From the NCBI GenBank assembly GCA_033032175.1, contig CM065313.1, positions 21,615,136 through 21,679,135 on the forward strand: DNA of 64,000 nucleotides, written 5' to 3'. The position numbers were made by a program, and so were the translations under genes. Shown piece by piece: positions 11,809-22,903 of the stretch. The notes under the pieces were generated by a model. The model was not told the DNA's origin. It saw only the letters and a program-made list of their open reading frames with translations, and made no database searches. This DNA comes from Saturnia japonica (lineage: Eukaryota > Arthropoda > Insecta > Lepidoptera > Saturniidae). Position 1 is the first letter of the stretch. Every line of letters starts with the position of its first letter.

Positions 11809-13133
11809 TCTATACGATTAATAAAATTGAAGTGTCTGTTTGTATTATCAAAATAACAGTTTTTTTACTAAATGCATATGAAAGCATATACGATACCTAT
11901 AACATAAAACCCATTTTTTTTTAAAGTGAAACTTCTTTATCGACGTATGGGAGAAATTTTTGTAGCAATCGTCACGTTTTTCGGTTACGCGCCATGTTGC
12001 TTTTTTTATCAAAGTTTAGTATAGTGACGTAAAGAATATAATGTAATATATTATAATAATAACAACAATATATTAGTTTTGAAGTTTGGTTTGAAATAAG
12101 AATAACAATATATTAATTTGAAAATGATAAAATAAAAAGACTTATTCAAATTTAAGTGAATTTACAAGAAAAGTGAGAGTGATTATATATTTCGTTTTAT
12201 AAATTCAACACGTATGAGCATGATTTTAATATTTATTTGAGGTTAACCTCACTTTTTGATTGTAAGTATCAGTGAATGTATATAAATCTGTTAAAATTAG
12301 CAAGTATTAATAAATATGACTGTAAATCTAGTGAACATTATTAATTCTAAAAACAATAAAAAATATAAATTTAATAATAATTTAAAAATAAAACAAAACA
12401 CGATTAGAAAATAAAAATATGTATACCTACATCTTTTTTAATTATTCGTTTTTAATGATTTATTTATTCATTTTTAATTTTATAAAATCGTTGCATTTCT
12501 ACAAGATTAACTGTCATCATATAATTGTATTACTTTGAAAAGATAATTCCAATTATTTATTCATAACTTGTAAATATAATACAATAAATAAATAGCAATG
12601 ATATTATAATAAGAACAATGATAAAATAAATTACTCATTAATTGTATGCATGTCTATAATAATAAAATAGCTTTAATTTAATACGGAAAAAAATGTTTTT
12701 CTTAAGGCTTAAGCCTTATCTACCCCATTTTCGTGAAGTTGCAAATAGTAGAAAAATGATATGTCGTAAAGAAGTTTCACTTCTTACCTGTGTACTCTGG
12801 TACACACACACATTTTTTGTCTGTATATCTGTCTGTCTGTTTGTTCCGGGTAATCTCCGAAATAGTTTGACGGGACTTTCACTGGTAGATAGTTAATTTT
12901 ATAGGGAGTAACTTAGGCTACTTTTATTTTGGAAAAAGAATTAGGGATCTGCACAAATAACTCGTCTTGTTGAATCAATTCGGAAGCTTAAATGGCTTAC
13001 GCTGAATATACTATAAGAGATATAGCAAATTAATGTACTAAATAATTGTAGCCATAAAAAGACCTACAAAAAAGTTAGGGAGAGTATACATCTATCTTAT
13101 AAGGAACACTCACAATAAGCGGGTACATCTAGT
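11809..13133 (+). mobile_element. Helitron-like non-autonomous element, long variant
   Basis: Starts with TC after an A (11808) in a segment shared with the other copies (aataaaattgaagtgtctg), and ends CTAG (13130-13133) followed by T. That is the A-T insertion pattern of Helitrons. The 3-prime half shares ctgtctgtttgttccgggta and tagggagtaacttaggc with the copies at 28.4, 41.3, 43.1 and 48.3 kb. The interior (about 11930-12750) is extra AT-rich sequence absent from the 526-bp copy at 43.1 kb. It encodes no helicase or Rep protein. The boundaries could alternatively reflect two adjacent elements. Confidence 0.65.
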
Positions 13134-14241
13134 TATTATTATTATTAAATCTGTGATTCAATAAAATCTGTTCAGCCGTTTGAATATTATCAACCCTCTT
13201 ATAGTTGATACGTAGATGTGAGCATCTTCCACGGGTCTGATTGAGTCGAGATTTGGCATTCTGTTACTTCAATGATATTAGTAAAACCTTAACCTGATGC
13301 TGCAGCGTTATCTGTAACCTGTAGGATACCTAACTCCTCACCAATTTACAGCTGAGATATCGTGTTTGGACTCATTGGAATCGTCAAAATAAATAGGTTA
13401 CTTGTGTCGGAGGTTTAATAAATTTTCAATTTACCTAGTTACGCTTTTAAGACTTTATTGGGTTAAACTAAAACAGACGTACTATAATGCGCCATTACTC
13501 ACTGGATATCAACGGTTTTTAAATATAAAACTATTAATATAATTACCTATTCCTGAAGAATTGCAAAACCTTACATTTTTATATTGGACTACTCAGCTCT
13601 TATATCTTCTATATGATACCTAATAGTTACTACATAAAATTAATGTACTTGGGTAACCTCAAATGGTTTTTGGTTTATTCCTTTACGAATTGAATGTAAA
13701 ACAAATTTTGCGATTGAATTATTGACTTTAACTATCGGATTTTAATGTAGTGTAATTTGCGTATGGGTAAAATACCTGGTAGAAAGTGAACACGATTTTC
13801 CAGAATTTCACTGCTCTAAAAAGAGTGAGATCCGTTCGATTATAAGAAATTGGATAATAGTGTCAAGTGCACCAGCATGGTGACCACTGAACGAGATACT
13901 AAGATAAAATTACGTGCCCTAGAAACCTGTAGGGAACGAGGTTTAAGGTTAAATTCAAAGCGTTGATGTATGACAGAATATAACAAGTAGTGGTGAGTTT
14001 TAGCACTGCCGACTGCTAACCGTGAGTGTCACTTTGCGTTTTAAGAATCTGAGATATTCACAGAGCAGAGTGGATGGGCACATATAAATTTATTGAGAGA
14101 TTTCTGCCTACTTGGAGCAGCCCGAAGCACGGATCATGGTTAAATCACCGATGTTGAATTGCAGTAAATCTGCATATCTGCTTTTTTATCACCATTTATA
14201 TACACGAAATTACAAGCGGGAGAAGTCGCAGGCACAGCTAG
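13134..14241 (+). mobile_element. Unassigned DNA ending in a Helitron-type 3-prime end
   Basis: No coding region. The stretch closes with gtcgcaggcacagctag (CTAG at 14238-14241, T following), the usual Helitron 3-prime end. The matching TC start was not located, so only the right boundary is supported. Confidence 0.45.
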
Positions 14242-15254
14242 TAAATAATAAACAAAAAATTGGCGCTAAGTAATAAACGTGAAACTATGCAATAAACGTG
14301 ATCTTTATCTTAAGTTTTAACGTTACGGCTCGAACTAAATTCCCACAAAGCGGTTGTCCAGAGCACCGTTCCGCCCGCGCCCTGCAGCACCCCGCCCGCC
14401 CTAGCACATTGCGGTCCCTAATTTAAAATTTAAAATATCCAGCTCTAACACAATGTTTTTTTAGATTTTTGATGTTTAGTTGTAAATTACCAATTTTCGA
14501 ATACACTTTTATTTTGAGATAAGCTGTTTCAGACGTTGAGAAATTCATACTTGTATTAGGTGTATGTATTTCATTACCTTTTTTTCTAACTATGATTTAG
14601 TATTAATATAAGAGAATAATATATTATATATACAATAAAAATAACCATATTAATAATTTAGTAGATTGTTATCATTGAAGAAGCAAACATTTTTATTACC
14701 TATATATTATTATATATTATATAGTTCTTATATTATTCTTTTAACTATTATATATTACAATGCATAAAATAAATTCATTATTTTTTTTGTAAATAGAATA
14801 AATTTAAATTTAATAAAATAAGTCGTTTACCACTTATACAACCTATATTTCGTTTTTTGATATAAATAAAAAATATTAGAACAGATTACATTTGAAATTC
14901 AAATTGTCTTGACAGAAAAGAAAACAATTATTGTACGACAGACCTTGTAAACGTTATAGTCTTATATTTTAGAATATAGACAAAATAATAGAAAATATCC
15001 ATTTAAAAAAATAATTTACGTTATTTTTTTTGGTAAAATTAAAAGACTTACGTATGTAACAAATTTTATATTTTTATTGAAAGAATATTACAAAATTAAT
15101 GTTATAAACTTATAACGTATAAAAGTTACATAAATTATATTTGTAAAAGTTCTTGTAATATTTATTTATTTAAATATCATCTCATTTTCATTCCTTTTTT
15201 TAATGACATATCTTCTAAATTCTAATAAATGATTGTCTATTTAAGACAAGATGC
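14242..15254. other. AT-rich region without recognised feature
   Basis: About 1 kb of AT-rich DNA, with a short GC-rich patch at 14355-14410 (cgcccgcgccctgcagcacc). I see no ORF, RNA gene or element boundary. Confidence 0.6.
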
Positions 15255-15360
15255 ACAGAAAAGGAGTCACTTCCAGACATCACTATCATTCATCCACCCT
15301 ATAATACCCTATTGACAGTAAAACTTGCTTGACATGGTCCTTGAACTTGTGTTACTTAGT
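15255..15360 (-). pseudogene. LINE RT tail fragment
   Basis: Contains cttccagaca, accctataatacc, gacagtaaaac and ttgacatggtccttgaactt, which match the minus-strand LINE tails at 36901-37122 and 51.9-52.2 kb. Only the very C-terminal codons remain. Confidence 0.6.
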
Positions 15361-16254
15361 CTAAAACTCGGTACGAGAGTAACTTAGAACTATTTCTAGA
15401 ATTAAAACTGTGCTGTTTTTAACAAAATCTAGCCTATCAAAGTTTTTACGGATTTACATTAAATTATCAAGAATGTATTGGGAGGGCATTGCTAAGATAA
15501 GGAGATCCGAGAGAGAAAGCCCGTGGCGAGATTTTAGTGTCATGGTGCCATCTATCGGTTCCCGACGCCTTTATATATTTTAATAAGTCCCCTTTGTTTT
15601 GTGAATGTTCACTGATTATAAGAATTTAAAAGTCGTGAGATCGCTACGTCACGTCATGCCACTCTATATGCACGCGCCGCGGCCCGGCCCGGACAAAGCA
15701 CACCGAAGACAAAGATATAGTTAATCCAGACTGATCTGTATTTATAAGAAAATTAAATTTATACGGAAAAAAGCAGAATTATAGTTATAGATGAAACTGG
15801 AGCGAGATCCGGAAACCTTCGGACGCGACACGTGACGTGACGAGAGGAACATCTGAGGAATGAACACGAGAACTCGATAAACTCAGATAAATTGCTTTAT
15901 TACATCATGCAGTCATATTGTCATGTACCGGGGATCCTCACTACGTGACTCCTTAGCTGCGGGGCAGGGGGCAGGGTGGAAGAGAAGCTGCGAAATGACA
16001 CGCGAATGTTAAATACATTTCATTTTTATCACATCTTTTCTTAAAAATGAACACACTTCAAAGTCAGTAGTAACCGGAATACGTTATGTATTAATTAATT
16101 TATAATGGTACATTACAACACACACAACTGACTCTTTTTGATGACGCAATGATGTCATAAGTATAAACAATAACTAGGTATTTATATAGCAGCGAAACTG
16201 ATCCTAACGGTCTAATGAAATCCTTGCCACACAGCGCTGATTTAATCACTACTA
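15361..16254. other. Intergenic, no gene seen
   Basis: Mixed-composition DNA with CpG-containing patches near 15660-15700 and 15800-15850. No ORF or repeat family could be assigned. Confidence 0.5.
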
Positions 16255-16545
16255 GCGATAGCCCTAAGCTCGAAATTCGACCAGCGACTGTTTGATCATA
16301 GACTATTTTCTGTTTTACATTGGTTTGGGGAGTCTAAGTTCAATGGCACTGGTCAGGTTAGGATTCGCAGTATTAATTTATTGAATTTAATATATTTGTA
16401 ACAGATATTATAAATAAATTTTTGCTATCTGCACTTTTTCTCCATATAAACTTTTTCCATGCCAAATCCTACAATCTTCCGTGCACTCAATACGCGTAAA
16501 AAGATACCGAAAACTTTTACTTCACATATTAATATATAGATAGTA
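16255..16545 (+). repeat. Dispersed repeat family, copy 1
   Basis: Shares a colinear series of blocks with 47368-47735: gccctaag, attcgacca, gtctaagttcaatggcact, ttaggattcgcagtatt, ctccatataaactttt, cttccgtgca, and a tail cttcac.tattaatatataga. The end in tattaatatatagat resembles a LINE or SINE 3-prime tail. No coding capacity is visible. Confidence 0.7.
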
Positions 16546-16565
16546 GTACGGGCTGGACTTCAGGG

Positions 16566-16849
16566 TCTCACTACCGTACGATTATTATCGTATATGTACG
16601 ACAATTGCATGCATTCGTACGATAGCTAATTACCAAGTTATACGAAAATACGATAATTCCAAAAAAAGGTCCTCCGGAGCAGAAATTGGTAAAGCACGAT
16701 ATTTTTGGTCGAATCTACGGAAATACGATAAGTTTGACGTTGCCGGTAAGAAACTTCCGCGCTTTAGGTTATGGTCCAGGTTTAGAAGGACCAATCTTTT
16801 GAAGTCCTTCTTTTGAACAAGTAGGATAATTGTCGTACGGTTGTGAACT
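16566..16849. mobile_element. Candidate MITE with imperfect terminal inverted repeats
   Basis: The left end tctcactaccgtacgatta (from 16566) is mirrored by aattgtcgtacggttgtga (to about 16847). Internal sequence has further short palindromic cgtacg and tacgataa motifs. Length is about 284 bp with no ORF. No clean target duplication was seen, so the exact ends are uncertain. Confidence 0.4.
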
Positions 16850-17214
16850 CCGATGTAAACGCTGCTGTTGAAGGCACTGGTGCTTTTGCTATTCCCCTTT
16901 TACAAGAGGCGATTAGCACCTGCACCTACTAGGAGCCTTCCCCCCTCTAATAACGTATCGTTCTAGTTTTATCTAGGCCAACTATTTGGAAGTCATCCAT
17001 TTCATAAATATGACATTTAGTTCTCGGTGTACAATAGTACAGTAATGAAGCCAATGGCGCTGACGCCGCATTGTATCGTAGCGCGGTCCCGCTGTCCGGG
17101 CAGGAGTAACTCGTTTGCATCACTCCACCTTGTCTGGACTAGCAGTACATCAAACTTATATTAGCTCTGTAATTGTACCATTTCATGATAAACAGTATAT
17201 TCATTCCCTCAAAA

Positions 17215-17270
17215 AAGCATTGACACCGCGCCGCACACCGCGCCGCACACCGCGTCGCGCCACCGTTTCT
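17215..17270. repeat. Short GC-rich tandem repeat
   Basis: About three copies of caccgcgccgca inside otherwise ordinary sequence. It gives rise to arginine/proline-rich spurious ORFs on both strands. Confidence 0.7.
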
Positions 17271-17479
17271 CGTGTTCAGGCCGTTATTACAATAACATTG
17301 TCCGGACTCTCCGTTTGGCAACTCCGCAAGTTTGTTTCAATATTTAGTTAGCTTTAGTTACGAGTCAGTGACGTATCGCTTTCGGTAACAACATTATGGA
17401 TTTATTATTTTAAACGTAAAGCTTGAAAACATTATGATTTGTATTTCGATTATCCAACGAATTCAAGTTAGTGAAAACT

Positions 17480-18310
17480 TTCAAAATTCTTTATTGTTCT
17501 TTTGTTCGATCCCATCTTGAATACGCCTCTCAAATCTGAAACCCCAGTTATAATACATATTATGTCACTGGTATTGAGTAAATACTAACATGGTTTCTTC
17601 GTTACCTACAGTTTAATTCTGAAACATACATTCCAGATCATACATGGCGTTGTATAAAATTTTCTTTGCTCCTGATGTGTAAATGGAGACAAATAGCTTT
17701 TTAGTCATATTTTTTTGCATACTCAATAGCTCAATTGACTTTTCGGAGATACTGAGTAGCCGTAGCTAGTAGCCGTAAAACTTAACGTATGTTATAATCC
17801 TGTTGTTAAAGCTACTTACTGAAAAAAATCCTATTTAATTCGAGTGAACAAATAAGTTGATTAGTGATCTAATTCTAAACATTGATATATTCAATACAAG
17901 TGTGTAGAGATTAAAAAATCTTTAAAATTTCTGTTTCATTTGTTAAGATTTTTGTGTTCTTTTGTTTACTCTATTTTTAATTGATATAGAAAGTTTAAGT
18001 TAAAGTTCTACTTGTATTGTCTGTTCGAAAGTTATTTATCTACTAATGTATTAGAAGCTACCACCAAAATATGAGTTCTACTTTAACGGGAACAACCCGT
18101 AAAAAAAACTTGATCGCTTTCCTGTCCCACAGATTAAAACTACACTGACTCGTATCACATATCGATACCAAGGCCCATATCTATATAATTCCCTCAACTA
18201 CCATAACACTTTTAAGAATCTAAATAATCATCGACTAAGAAATACATTAAAGGAAATTCATTATAAATATTATTATTATGGAATAGAAAATCTATTATTA
18301 CAAGCAGTAA
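17480..18310 (+). pseudogene. LINE reverse transcriptase C-terminal remnant
   Basis: Broken reading frames on the plus strand. Near 17490-17560 the frame reads RSHLEYASQI then NPSYNT, the thumb-region motif of Jockey/CR1-type LINE reverse transcriptases. At 18130-18300 it reads YRYQGPYLYNSLNYHNTF, the usual GPxLYNxLP-like C-terminal motif. Several stops and frameshifts make it non-functional. The segment around 18070-18120 (aacgggaacaacccgtaaaa) matches the minus strand at 54.92-54.97 kb, so the remnant there is probably the same family. Confidence 0.7.
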
Positions 18311-18320
18311 AGTAGTAAAT

Positions 18321-18325
18321 ATGCC
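18321..18325. other. Target site duplication, left (ATGCC)
   Basis: ATGCC immediately left of the BEL/Pao element, repeated at 19468-19472. A 5-bp duplication fits BEL/Pao integration. Confidence 0.85.
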
Positions 18326-18480
18326 TAAAATAGCCCTTTAAAGATTTTCAAATTATAAAACAGACTTACTGTAACAGACGTTAGTTTGCAGACTTTTTTT
18401 GACAGTTGGTTTCGTTGTACAGTTGTTGATTAAGTTATTATGGATGGCTACAACGCCATCTAACATAATTTATGCGAACA
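18326..18480 (-). repeat. BEL/Pao 3-prime LTR (48-bp deletion)
   Basis: Near-identical to 19265-19467 except for a 48-bp internal gap after ggtttcgtt and a few substitutions. The terminal TG expected on the plus-strand side is mutated to TA. Confidence 0.9.
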
Positions 18481-18532
18481 TTCCGCCCACCAAGAACTTC
18501 GTTCTTCCTGTAGCCGCCTACTGTGATTGTTA

Positions 18533-18805
18533 TTAGTTGGAGATGGGTAAAGCAACCAGCTTCGACACTGGTCGCTTGAGGAAGCCATTACTGCTTCTCA
18601 AAGACACTACCCTAATTTCCCCATCCGGCCCCGGATGTGTACCTACCACCTTTGCCATAAGCCATTTTGTAGGAGGTAGTGAGGGTTCCTTAACTAGAAC
18701 GACATCCCCTGTACTTGGTGCACTGGTCTTATTTTGCCACTTATATCGCTGTTGTGGAACATGTAAATACTCAGTGCTCCATCTTTGCCAGATATGGCCT
18801 GTCAT
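18533..18805 (-). pseudogene. BEL/Pao Pol C-terminal domain (DUF5641-like)
   Basis: A 90-residue open frame containing WSTEYLHVPQQRYKW, then GDVVLVKE, then a C-terminal RPVSKLVALP. These are the conserved blocks of the domain that closes BEL/Pao polyproteins, an SH3-like region after integrase. The frame stops 52 bp before the 3-prime LTR, as in complete elements. Upstream Pol coding sequence is missing, so it has no start of its own and is a relic. Confidence 0.85.
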
Positions 18806-19264
18806 CCGTTGGACTAACTTCCACCTATCTAGGTGTCTACATAAGTTATAGTTATTCTACTTTTAGATGATTTGCTAAAGTTGCTTTCTGCTTTTTGGAT
18901 TTTCTCATATCTATCCAACTGGCATGATATGAACTTGTTCATTATTTCCATGATAACTTTTTTTTTATAAATATGTAGTAGGTAGGTAGGCGCCAACCGA
19001 TAACCGTTGGGGAAATACTGCTAAAACTACGAGTATTGTCACTATTTCACCACACGTTATTTTTAAAAATAGCCCGCAAGAGTTAACTAGATATTTCGGC
19101 GTAGTTAAAACACTTTTTAAACGTAAATATTCTCTACTAAATCGAATCACTTATCACAAACGAAAATGTTGTTTTAACAAGTTTATACCACTTTTTTATT
19201 TATTTAAACGTAAACATATACTTCTATAAACACGAACCACAACACATCCGACTACGAAGGACCA

Positions 19265-19467
19265 TGAAATAGCCCTTTAAAGATTTTCAAATTATAAAAT
19301 AGACTTACTGTAACAGACGTTAGTTTGCAGACTTTTTTTGACAATTGGTTTCGTTCTTGGTTCAGAGCGATCGCGATCGTTCCGACTTCCGATTGGTAGA
19401 CAGCTACAGTTGTTGATTAAGTTATTATGGATGGCTACAACGCCATCTAACATAATTTATGCGAACA
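19265..19467 (-). repeat. BEL/Pao 5-prime LTR (full length)
   Basis: 203 bp, bounded by TG and CA on the plus strand. Contains the gagcgatcgcgatcgttcc segment that is deleted in the other LTR. Confidence 0.9.
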
Positions 19468-19550
19468 ATGCCATTACACAAAGATTACTGAGGATTTCTC
19501 ATGTCAAACAACATATAAATTGTGTTAATATACTTGTAAGCAAATTTATT

Positions 19551-19630
19551 ACACACAAACACACACGCACGCGATCACGCACACTCACGCATACAAAGAC
19601 AAAAACACGCGCACACACACACACACACTT
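19551..19630. repeat. CA-rich microsatellite
   Basis: Interrupted (CA)n with CG and CT interruptions, ending in an uninterrupted acacacacacacacac run. Confidence 0.9.
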
Positions 19631-19952
19631 TTATCTGTAGTTTGTCTCATTTGTTATTTTATTCTTTTAATTCGTAGTTTGAGAGTAAGAAATCATGTAA
19701 TTGTTGTATATTGAGGAAGACACTGTTACCTGAGACACAGGTTATACCTAGTTTTGGTGACACGGTTCAGACATACTTGATGTATTACATTGTTTAAAAG
19801 AAATGATTAAAATAATTTTCGTTTATTTCATTATTTACATATTTTTTTTATAATTTCTTATAATAATATCTATATAAAATACAATATTAAAATAAAAAAC
19901 ATAAAAAACAGTTCATCGCCAGTAGCGGGGTGAAGACCCAAGCTACCGGTGG
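19631..19952 (-). other. Probable 3-prime UTR of the R4/Dong-type LINE
   Basis: AT-rich, no ORF. It lies directly downstream, in minus orientation, of the LINE stop codon. The true 3-prime end is not obvious. Confidence 0.4.
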
Positions 19953-22715
19953 CTAGGGCTCCAGAGAGATGAACTTCCTCACAATTCGCGTCGTGTCCAG
20001 AAGAACTGCCTTCTGTATCTTTCTCTTGATCCAACAGTCTAGCGAGAGCTTCCTAAGATGGTGGTCGAAACTCTTCGCTACCAGACCATTCACTGATACG
20101 ATTATCGTGACAATTATTGTTGAGTCCACATCCCACATGGCAGTATCCTCGTGAGCCAAGACCAAGTACTTTGAAAGTTTATCTTTCTCGGCTTTCACGA
20201 GGTTCTCATCATTGGGTATGGTGACATCAACAAGAATTGTCCGACGCACGGATCTATCCAACAGCACGATGTCAGGTTTATTGAGTGCTATAGCCCTGTC
20301 TGTGATGATAGACCGATCCCAGTAAAGCACAACATGACCGTTATCGAGAACTGGTATTGGAGCGTATTTATAGTAGGGCACCTCAAAACTTACAAGGCCA
20401 TATTTAAGAGCAAGTTGCTGGTGTATAATTCGAGCTATTTGATTATGTCTGTGCAAGTACTCGCCGTTAGCAAGATGTGAACAACCGGACACTACATGCC
20501 TGAGTGATCCTCCCGAGCGGTGACAAGTCCGACATATGTCGATCGTATCATCCTTCATAATGTATTGTCGGTAGTTATTCGTCTTGATAACTTCATCCAT
20601 TATAGCACAGACAAAACCTTCGGTTTCCCCAAAGAGATCACTGTATCATAACCAGGTCACTGACGCAAGTAAGTCTACATCAGGCTCATTTAGAGCCCGA
20701 TAGAACCGTCCATGAAGCTCCTCGCTCTTCCATATATCCATGCAGTCCTGGGTGCTGATTACTATTGGTTTACGCCAGTTCTCGTTTCTTAAGGAAAGCG
20801 GTGTGAGACCTTTGCCAACTGCTATGATATCGCGATGCATAACATCCTCGATGTGGAGAAAATGCTCCCTGAGATTGCACACCTCACGGTTGTGTAGGTT
20901 TTTGACATTTAGAAAGCCACGGCCCCCACATTTCCGTGGGATGTAAAATCTCATCACCGATGATCGCGGGTGATGCATGCGATATGTCGTTAGTAACTTT
21001 CGGACCCGCACATCCAGGGCATTCAACTCAGTCTGTGTCCACCTTAGTATGCCGAAGGAGTACATGAGCAAGGGCATAACCCAACCATTGAAGGCACGAA
21101 CCTTGTTACCACCTGACAAAAGACTATTAAGTACTTTTCTCAAGCGACCAAAGAAACGTTCCACCACTGATTGTTTAATGTTCGCGTCAGCAATACCCAA
21201 TGACTCCGACATACCAAAATATTTATAGGTTTCGACCTCGGAGAGAGATCTGAGGGAAATTGATTCTGAAATTTGTAAACTACTAGAGTTTACAACCCTA
21301 CCCCGTTCCACATGAATAACCGCGCATTTGTCAACACCAAACTCCATACTAATGGAGTTACTGAAATTCTCAGTAAATTTTACCAACTCCATCAAGTGTG
21401 GTTTCTTTTGTGCAAATAATTTTAGGTCATCCATGTACAGTAGATGAGAAATGGTTTTACTCCCTCTACGAAGTCGATAGCCTAGCCCTGAACCCTCTAG
21501 CACAGTACTAAGTGGATTCAATGCTAAGCAAAACCATAAAGGACTCAGACTGTCACCCTGAAAAATCCCTCGTTTTATCCTTATCAAGTCCATCGATCCA
21601 GAAGAACTCCCCTCTCCTGGATGCCGAAGGATTGTGGTCCACTGCCCCATGCATGAGCTAAGAAAGGCGCATAGAGTTGTATTAACTTTATACAACTCCA
21701 GCACCCGTCTCAACCATGAATGTGGCACCGAATCATATACCTTCTTATAGTCAATCCAGGCGGCAAAAAGATTCCTTCTGTTTCGGCGGACTTGTTGATT
21801 AACGGTCATGTCTATGAGGAGAAGCTCCTTAGTACCACGAGATCCAGTCCTGCATCCATTGTGAGTGGTGGCCAAAATATTGTATGCATCAATGTGCTCT
21901 GATATTTTTGATGCCAGAATGGATGTAAGGAGCTTATAGATAGTGGGTAAGCACGTAATGGGTCGATAATTTTTAGCTTCCATGGTACTACCGGTCTTAT
22001 GGAGCAGAAAGGTGACTCCAGTGGTTAAGAGCACTGGTAGAGATCCACGTTCAAGGGCACCTTGAAACTGAGTGGCCAAGAGAGGATGTGAGTGTCGGAA
22101 CCACTTTAACCAAAAATTGTGCAATCCATCAGGTCCTGGAGTTTTCCAATTACAAGTCCGACGGATCGCGCAACTAATGTCCGAGAAGCTAATTGTTACA
22201 GCTCCCATTTCTCCGATCGATTCACATGTGCGATTGACAACATTTATCCATTCATGCTCAATGTGATTAACGGGAATTGACCAAATACTTTTCCAGAATG
22301 TGGACATTGCATCTGCATCTGGTAGCTGTCCATCAGCCACATGATTAGTGGGTCTCTCCCAAGCTCTATATACCTTCCTTTGTTCGCTTTTTAAAATGCG
22401 ATTCCAATGAAACCTATCCACCCGTTCCCTGTAACGTCGAATACGGTTTGCCCATGCATAAACTTTCTGTTTCAGGAGGTCTATGCGCTCCGTTACCCAA
22501 TTTATATATTCCTGGGGCCTAATATTGGTCCCAACAAAAGCCTGGTTCACAAAGCGCATGACCCTTGGGCGGTTATTGCCAGATTTGAAACAGATTAGCT
22601 TGCCAATGAGGGTCCTAGCTGTGCTAATACGCCTTTCAATCCTCGATTGCCATGCGGGTACATCGCTAGCAGGACATGCAATGCGATCGTTGTCTAAAAA
22701 TTTTACACGAGCCAT
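19953..22715 (-). pseudogene. R4/Dong-type LINE polyprotein with one in-frame TGA
   Basis: Reverse transcriptase plus restriction-like endonuclease of a site-selective non-LTR retrotransposon. From the ATG at 22715 the frame runs 689 codons to a TGA at 20646-20648. It continues in the same frame for 15 codons and then 215 more to 19953. RT features, numbered from that ATG: WKTPGPDG (190-197), NYRPITCLP (249-257), catalytic Asp in IDYKKVYD (about 322), GIFQGDSLSPLWF (383-395) and YMDD (427-430). After the TGA come a CCHC knuckle (CRTC, H and C spaced x8 and x4) and the endonuclease signature KPDIVLLD followed by LVDVTIPN. The TGA follows WL and would be CGA by one C-to-T change. Upstream coding (YCAAIAACR) extends past the ATG to a stop near 22785, with likely coding in another frame to about 22880. 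RLE-bearing clades other than R4/Dong are a less likely reading. Confidence 0.88.
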
Positions 22716-22775
22716 ACGGCATGCTGCGATGGCCGCACAATAAAGAATTGAATGCGTATCAACAAGATCTTGGCT

Positions 22776-22890
22776 AATAAACTATCTAGTGCTCCCACTA
22801 TCGCTATATTACGTTTATTAATATGCAAGCGAGGTAGACGTGGTCTACAGGTAATGGAAACGGATCGGAATTCTGAAATCGCATCATGAT
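22776..22890 (-). pseudogene. Upstream, frameshifted N-terminal part of the R4/Dong-type LINE
   Basis: In another minus frame the sequence reads PRLPRLHINKRNIAIVGAL, basic and LINE-like. It then needs a frameshift near 22780 to join the main ORF. No start codon or zinc-finger N-terminus is visible, so the copy is probably 5-prime truncated. Confidence 0.45.
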
Positions 22891-22903
22891 TATTATTATT
22901 ATT
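22889..22903. repeat. (ATT)5 microsatellite at the LINE 5-prime boundary
   Basis: Five ATT units, TAA repeats when read in the LINE's orientation, directly upstream of the LINE-like sequence. Dong elements are known to insert into TAA repeats, so this may be the target. Confidence 0.6.

Larger units (their letters stand above)
18326..19467 (-). mobile_element. Internally deleted BEL/Pao LTR retrotransposon
   Basis: Two direct repeats (18326-18480 and 19265-19467) flank 784 bp of internal sequence. The outer flanks carry an ATGCC duplication. Read on the minus strand, the element starts TGTTCGC. A tRNA-binding-site-like TGGTCCTTCG directly follows the 5-prime LTR (ends at 19264). A purine-rich GGTGGGCGGAA directly precedes the 3-prime LTR (18481-18491). 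Only the last domain of Pol survives, so gag, protease, RT, RNase H and integrase have been lost. The copy cannot move by itself but keeps all cis-acting sites. Confidence 0.9.

Noticed and set aside
18537..18851. 104-codon plus-strand ORF
   Set aside because: Antisense shadow of the BEL/Pao Pol domain.
20740..22743. Several plus-strand ORFs of 60-86 codons
   Set aside because: Shadows of the R4/Dong-type LINE on the minus strand.
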